Part shown: one piece after another, positions 43,302 through 45,937 of the stretch | How the letters are laid out: each line of letters starts with the position of its first letter | Position numbering within the stretch: position 1 is the stretch's first letter | DNA from: Pseudomonas sp. PH1b | GTDB lineage: Bacteria; Pseudomonadota; Gammaproteobacteria; Pseudomonadales; Pseudomonadaceae | DNA: 45,937 bases | Direction of reading: 5' to 3' | NCBI RefSeq assembly: GCF_000633395.1 | Contig: NZ_AYMU01000026.1 | Location: 1-45,937, forward strand | Notes under the pieces: model-generated | Database searches by the model: none | What the model saw: only the letters and a program-made list of their open reading frames with translations | What the model was told of the DNA's origin: nothing | Translations under genes and position numbers: made by a program

Positions 43302-44651
43302 ATGATGGACCGTATCTTTGCCCTGGTGGTGCTGGCCCTGGTTCTTGGCGTGCCCCTGGGCCTGATCTTTGTGCTGACCGGCGAATTCCTCATGGACTTC
43401 GTCTTCTATTACCCGTTGTTCATGTCGGCGCTGTGGATCGCCGGCGGCCTGTATTACTGGCTGCACTGGGAGCGGCACTGGCCCTGGAACGACGACACCC
43501 TGCCGCCACCACTGGCCGGTGAACCGCTGATCAGCATTCTCATCCCTTGCTACAACGAAGGGGACAACGTCGCCGACACCATTCACGCGGCCCTGGCCCA
43601 GCACTACCCGAACATCGAAGTGATCGCCATCAACGATGGCTCCAAGGACAACACCGCCCAGGTCCTCGACCTGCTGGCCGCCCAGGACCCGCGCCTGCGG
43701 GTGCTGCACCTGGCGCAGAACCAGGGCAAGGCCGTGGCCCTGCGCATGGGCGCAGTGGCGGCGCGCAGTGAATACCTGGTGTGCATCGACGGTGATGCGC
43801 TGCTGGCGCCCCACACCGCGGCCTACCTGGTGGCGCCGATGCTGGACAATCCGCGCCTCGGTGCGGTGACCGGCAACCCGCGGATCCGTACCCGCTCGAC
43901 CCTGGTGGGCCGGGTCCAGGTGGGCGAGTTCTCGTCGATCATCGGTCTGATCAAGCGTACCCAGCGGGTGTTCGGCAAGGTCTTCACCGTCTCCGGGGTG
44001 ATCGTCGCCTTTCGCCGCACAGCCTTGCACCGGGTGGGCTACTGGAGCCCGGACATGATCACCGAGGACATCGACATCAGCTGGAAACTGCAGCTGGATC
44101 ACTGGTACGTGTTCTTCGAACCCCGGGCCCTGTGCTGGATCCTCATGCCCGAAACCCTGCGCGGCCTGTGGAAGCAGCGCTTGCGCTGGGCCCAGGGCGG
44201 TGCCGAGGTGCTGTTCAAGAACATCCGCGGGATCTGGGAATGGCGGCACCGTTACCTGTGGACCCTGCTGTTCGACTACTGCCTGTCCACTGGCTGGGCC
44301 TTCACCTTTCTGCTGTCGGTGATTTTCTGGGCCCTGGGCAAATTCATCGTCATGCCCGAGGCCATCGCGGTGCACACCATCGTCCCGCCGGCCTTCACCG
44401 GGCTGGTGCTGGCCATGGTCTGCCTGACGCAGTTCGCGGTGAGCATCATGATCGATCGCCGTTATGAAAAGGACCTGTGGAAAACCATGTTCTGGGTGGT
44501 CTGGTACCCCCTGGTGTTCTGGTTCATCAGCCTGTTCACCACCCTGGTGAGTTTCCCCAGGGTGTTGTTTGGCGAGCATCAGAAGCGCGCGCGCTGGGTC
44601 AGCCCGGACCGTGGCATCAAGCCCATCGATGACGAAGAGGAGGTGCGCTGA
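43302..44651 (+). CDS. pgaC: PgaC, PNAG synthase glycosyltransferase (GT2)
   Basis: This inner-membrane processive enzyme polymerises UDP-GlcNAc into PNAG with PgaD. The 449-residue product has two N-terminal helices (about 5-26, 34-54), a cytoplasmic GT2 domain with NDGS (111-114), DGD (163-165), TED (254-256) and QRLRW (292-296), and about three C-terminal helices. All catalytic motifs are intact. It starts 3 bp after the pgaB stop, and its TGA overlaps the pgaD ATG. Synthesis is allosterically activated by c-di-GMP in E. coli. Confidence 0.95.
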   Translation: MMDRIFALVVLALVLGVPLGLIFVLTGEFLMDFVFYYPLFMSALWIAGGLYYWLHWERHWPWNDDTLPPPLAGEPLISILIPCYNEGDNVADTIHAALAQHYPNIEVIAINDGSKDNTAQVLDLLAAQDPRLRVLHLAQNQGKAVALRMGAVAARSEYLVCIDGDALLAPHTAAYLVAPMLDNPRLGAVTGNPRIRTRSTLVGRVQVGEFSSIIGLIKRTQRVFGKVFTVSGVIVAFRRTALHRVGYWSPDMITEDIDISWKLQLDHWYVFFEPRALCWILMPETLRGLWKQRLRWAQGGAEVLFKNIRGIWEWRHRYLWTLLFDYCLSTGWAFTFLLSVIFWALGKFIVMPEAIAVHTIVPPAFTGLVLAMVCLTQFAVSIMIDRRYEKDLWKTMFWVVWYPLVFWFISLFTTLVSFPRVLFGEHQKRARWVSPDRGIKPIDDEEEVR

Positions 44652-45169
44652 TGAAAATCATCCGAACCCGCCAGCGTCCGTTCATGGTAGTGGTCGACGT
44701 TGTTCTCACGGTGCTGGCCTGGGTGGGGTTGTTGTACCTGCTCATTCGCGGGCTGATCCCCTTGCTGGACAGTCATCAGGGGCCGCGCATCGAAGCCGGC
44801 ATGCTCGACGCCCTGACCACCTTGCAGTTCTATGCCTGGGTCGCGTTGCTCAACGCGGTGCTGTTGATTTCCTGGGCCCGCTATCGTCAGCGGCGCAACA
44901 AGAAGTACCCACCGCGCCTGCCGGCACCGGTGGTGGATGACCAGCGCCTGACTGAAACCTTCAAGCTCAACGACGCGACCTTCGCTCAGATGCGCCAGCC
45001 GGGGACCATGATCGTGCACAACGATGAAGAGGGTGGGATCAGTCATGTCACCACACAGTTCTACCGCATCCTTCCCGAAGACCAGCAGCATCCGCCATTG
45101 GTGGTGGAGCCACCTGCCCGGGTGATTCACCTGCGTGAAGAAGGCGCAGGGGACGGGGATAAACCATGA
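44651..45169 (+). CDS. pgaD: PgaD, PNAG synthase subunit
   Basis: A 172-residue partner of PgaC needed for c-di-GMP-dependent PNAG synthesis. Two transmembrane helices (about 12-38, 55-76) precede a cytoplasmic tail, the PgaD plan. The tail here (about 85-172) is longer than in E. coli PgaD (137 residues), with NDEEGGISHVTTQFYRIL and a Pro-rich end. ATG overlaps the pgaC stop by one base. It is the last gene of the operon, followed by an intrinsic terminator. Confidence 0.92.
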   Translation: MKIIRTRQRPFMVVVDVVLTVLAWVGLLYLLIRGLIPLLDSHQGPRIEAGMLDALTTLQFYAWVALLNAVLLISWARYRQRRNKKYPPRLPAPVVDDQRLTETFKLNDATFAQMRQPGTMIVHNDEEGGISHVTTQFYRILPEDQQHPPLVVEPPARVIHLREEGAGDGDKP

Positions 45170-45234
45170 GCTAAGGAAGTGGCAAGGTTCAGCAGGATCT
45201 TGCCTGACAAGGACGTGCTGAAAGTTTGCACAGA

Positions 45235-45262
45235 GGCCTGGACCTGACGTCCAGGCCTTTTT
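45235..45262 (+). terminator. Intrinsic terminator of pgaABCD
   Basis: GGCCTGGAC (45235-45243), loop CTGAC, GTCCAGGCC (45249-45257), then TTTTT: a perfect 9-bp stem with U-tract, 65 bp after pgaD. Confidence 0.95.
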
Positions 45263-45772
45263 GTTATATGCCGTTCGTCTGTTTTATCTGAGAGAAAAGT
45301 TTCGAGGTTTTTATTGTTTTTAAAACTATATATTTATCAATAAGTTAACTTTATCTTTCGACTTTTTATAAGAAATCATGCCTTTTGCTTCATGGTGATA
45401 TTCCATGGCTGTCTGCAATTAATAATTAATTGCTATATGCCTTATAACCTACTGTTTTGGTTTGGTTTAATTGTCTGGGTCAAGCCTGAATTTGAACGTC
45501 CTGCCTCGATATGCCCCTGGTTTCCCTGCCATCGCTGGGCCTGGAAGGCGCAGCAAGGGCACGTTGAGTGGTCTTTTTGATTCAAGAGATTGATTTACAA
45601 GATTTTATTGGCGTGGCCCAGATTTACTTTCGAATGAATATTCAAATTCATTCTTTCTTTCGATGTTTTTACGAAGGCTTTCTTGTTGGTCACCCGTTTG
45701 ACGCCAGGATAGTGGCTAATTAGCATCGCGACTCGAATTTGATGTTGTAGCTGTATTTCGAAGGACCGAATT
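45263..45772. promoter_or_regulatory. AT-rich upstream region of the TPS gene
   Basis: About 510 bp without a convincing gene, much richer in A+T than anything else here except the lapA/lapE spacer. It holds the perfect palindrome GCAATTAATAATTAATTGC (45415-45433), the inverted repeat GAATGA-N10-TCATTC (45632-45653) and a loose FleQ-like match ATCAATAAGTTAAC (45336-45349). Such DNA is a usual target of MvaT/MvaU-type silencers in Pseudomonas; that is inference. Confidence 0.5.
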
Positions 45773-45937
45773 ATGTCTCTCTCCAACCTCGGGACGAGGT
45801 CGTATGGCGTGCTGTCTTGCCTCCTGTGGTTGGCCAGCTCACTGCTCCCTGCCTCTGCCGCCCCACTGCCCGGCCCGGCCTTCAACCCCGGTGACCAGGA
45901 CCTGATCCGCGACCGGCAGAACCGCCTGCTGCAAGAG
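45773..45937 (+). CDS. Two-partner secretion transporter (TpsB, ShlB/FhaC-like), N-terminal fragment
   Basis: This is the outer-membrane Omp85-type exporter of a large exoprotein; only 55 codons lie in the window. The start MSLSNLGTRSYGVLSCLLWLASSLLPASA is a signal peptide, and the mature start continues PGDQDLIRDRQNRLLQE. DQDLIRDRQxRLLEEQ is the helix 1 motif that precedes the POTRA domains in ShlB/HecB proteins. AAGGA lies 7 bp before the ATG. The TpsA partner gene, expected next, is beyond the edge. Identification rests on this short motif. Confidence 0.75.
   Translation, partial: MSLSNLGTRSYGVLSCLLWLASSLLPASAAPLPGPAFNPGDQDLIRDRQNRLLQE

Noticed and set aside
45392..45580. 62-codon plus-strand frame in the AT-rich gap
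   Set aside because: No ribosome site and Trp/Cys-rich noise composition; likely non-coding.
45595..45885. 96-codon minus-strand frame over the TpsB start
   Set aside because: It overlaps the supported TpsB signal peptide and has no recognisable content.
1..45937. tRNA, rRNA, insertion sequences, prophage, or a REP-associated transposase
   Set aside because: None was recognised in the window; repeats present are REP-type without a nearby transposase gene.

Overview
The window reads as chromosomal DNA of a fluorescent Pseudomonas, most likely the P. protegens/P. chlororaphis side of the P. fluorescens group. The evidence is high GC with Pseudomonas codon use, a lapA/lapEBC adhesin locus, a pgaABCD operon, and many REP elements of the GTAGGAGC-GGCTTGCC type. 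This placement is inference from gene content; no search was run.

Layout. (1) 1-5304, minus: the N-terminal 1768 codons of the giant biofilm adhesin LapA, mostly 300-bp Ig-like modules alternating in a strict 600-bp period. (2) 5667-10568, plus: its type I secretion system, lapE-lapB-lapC, divergent from lapA across an AT-rich control region with a good FleQ-like box. (3) 10919-14637: a TauD-type dioxygenase with a substrate-binding protein, ATPase and permease, probably for scavenging sulfur from an organosulfur compound. (4) 14855-20464: a LysR regulator, a REP array, then a tripartite DHA2-type MFS pump (MFS, HlyD, outer-membrane factor). (5) 20536-24552: a FecI-type sigma factor, FecR and a TonB receptor with an STN signalling domain, under a Fur box. 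(6) 24913-27842, minus: a DUF3142 protein and a large secreted repeat protein, both uncharacterised; then, divergent, a GT-C membrane glycosyltransferase (28071-29690). (7) 29893-30614: a YbaK-type deacylase and a DUF2789 protein, followed by a small in-frame remnant of a toxin-antitoxin pair (30673-30843). (8) 30977-36054: marR-FUSC-DUF1656-HlyD-OMF, a tightly overlapping aromatic-acid/fusaric-acid type efflux operon with a clear MarR operator. (9) 36147-38497: an unknown membrane protein and a DUF945 protein. (10) 38809-45169: pgaABCD for poly-beta-1,6-N-acetylglucosamine, ending in an intrinsic terminator. (11) 45773 to the end: the start of a two-partner secretion transporter (TpsB) behind 500 bp of AT-rich DNA.

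The region is rich in surface and matrix functions. LapA with its secretion system, PNAG, and a TPS exporter lie within 46 kb, interleaved with three export or uptake systems. LapA and PNAG are both known to be controlled by c-di-GMP in other bacteria. The sequence adds a FleQ-like box at lapA/lapE and a GGA-rich pgaA leader that could bind Rsm/Csr proteins.

No wholly new system is obvious. The least explained items are the DUF3142/repeat-protein pair, the antitoxin-toxin chimera, the outer-membrane factor with a REP-like insertion in its signal region, the long stem-loop before the 36147 gene, and the GC-rich gap at 24553-24912.
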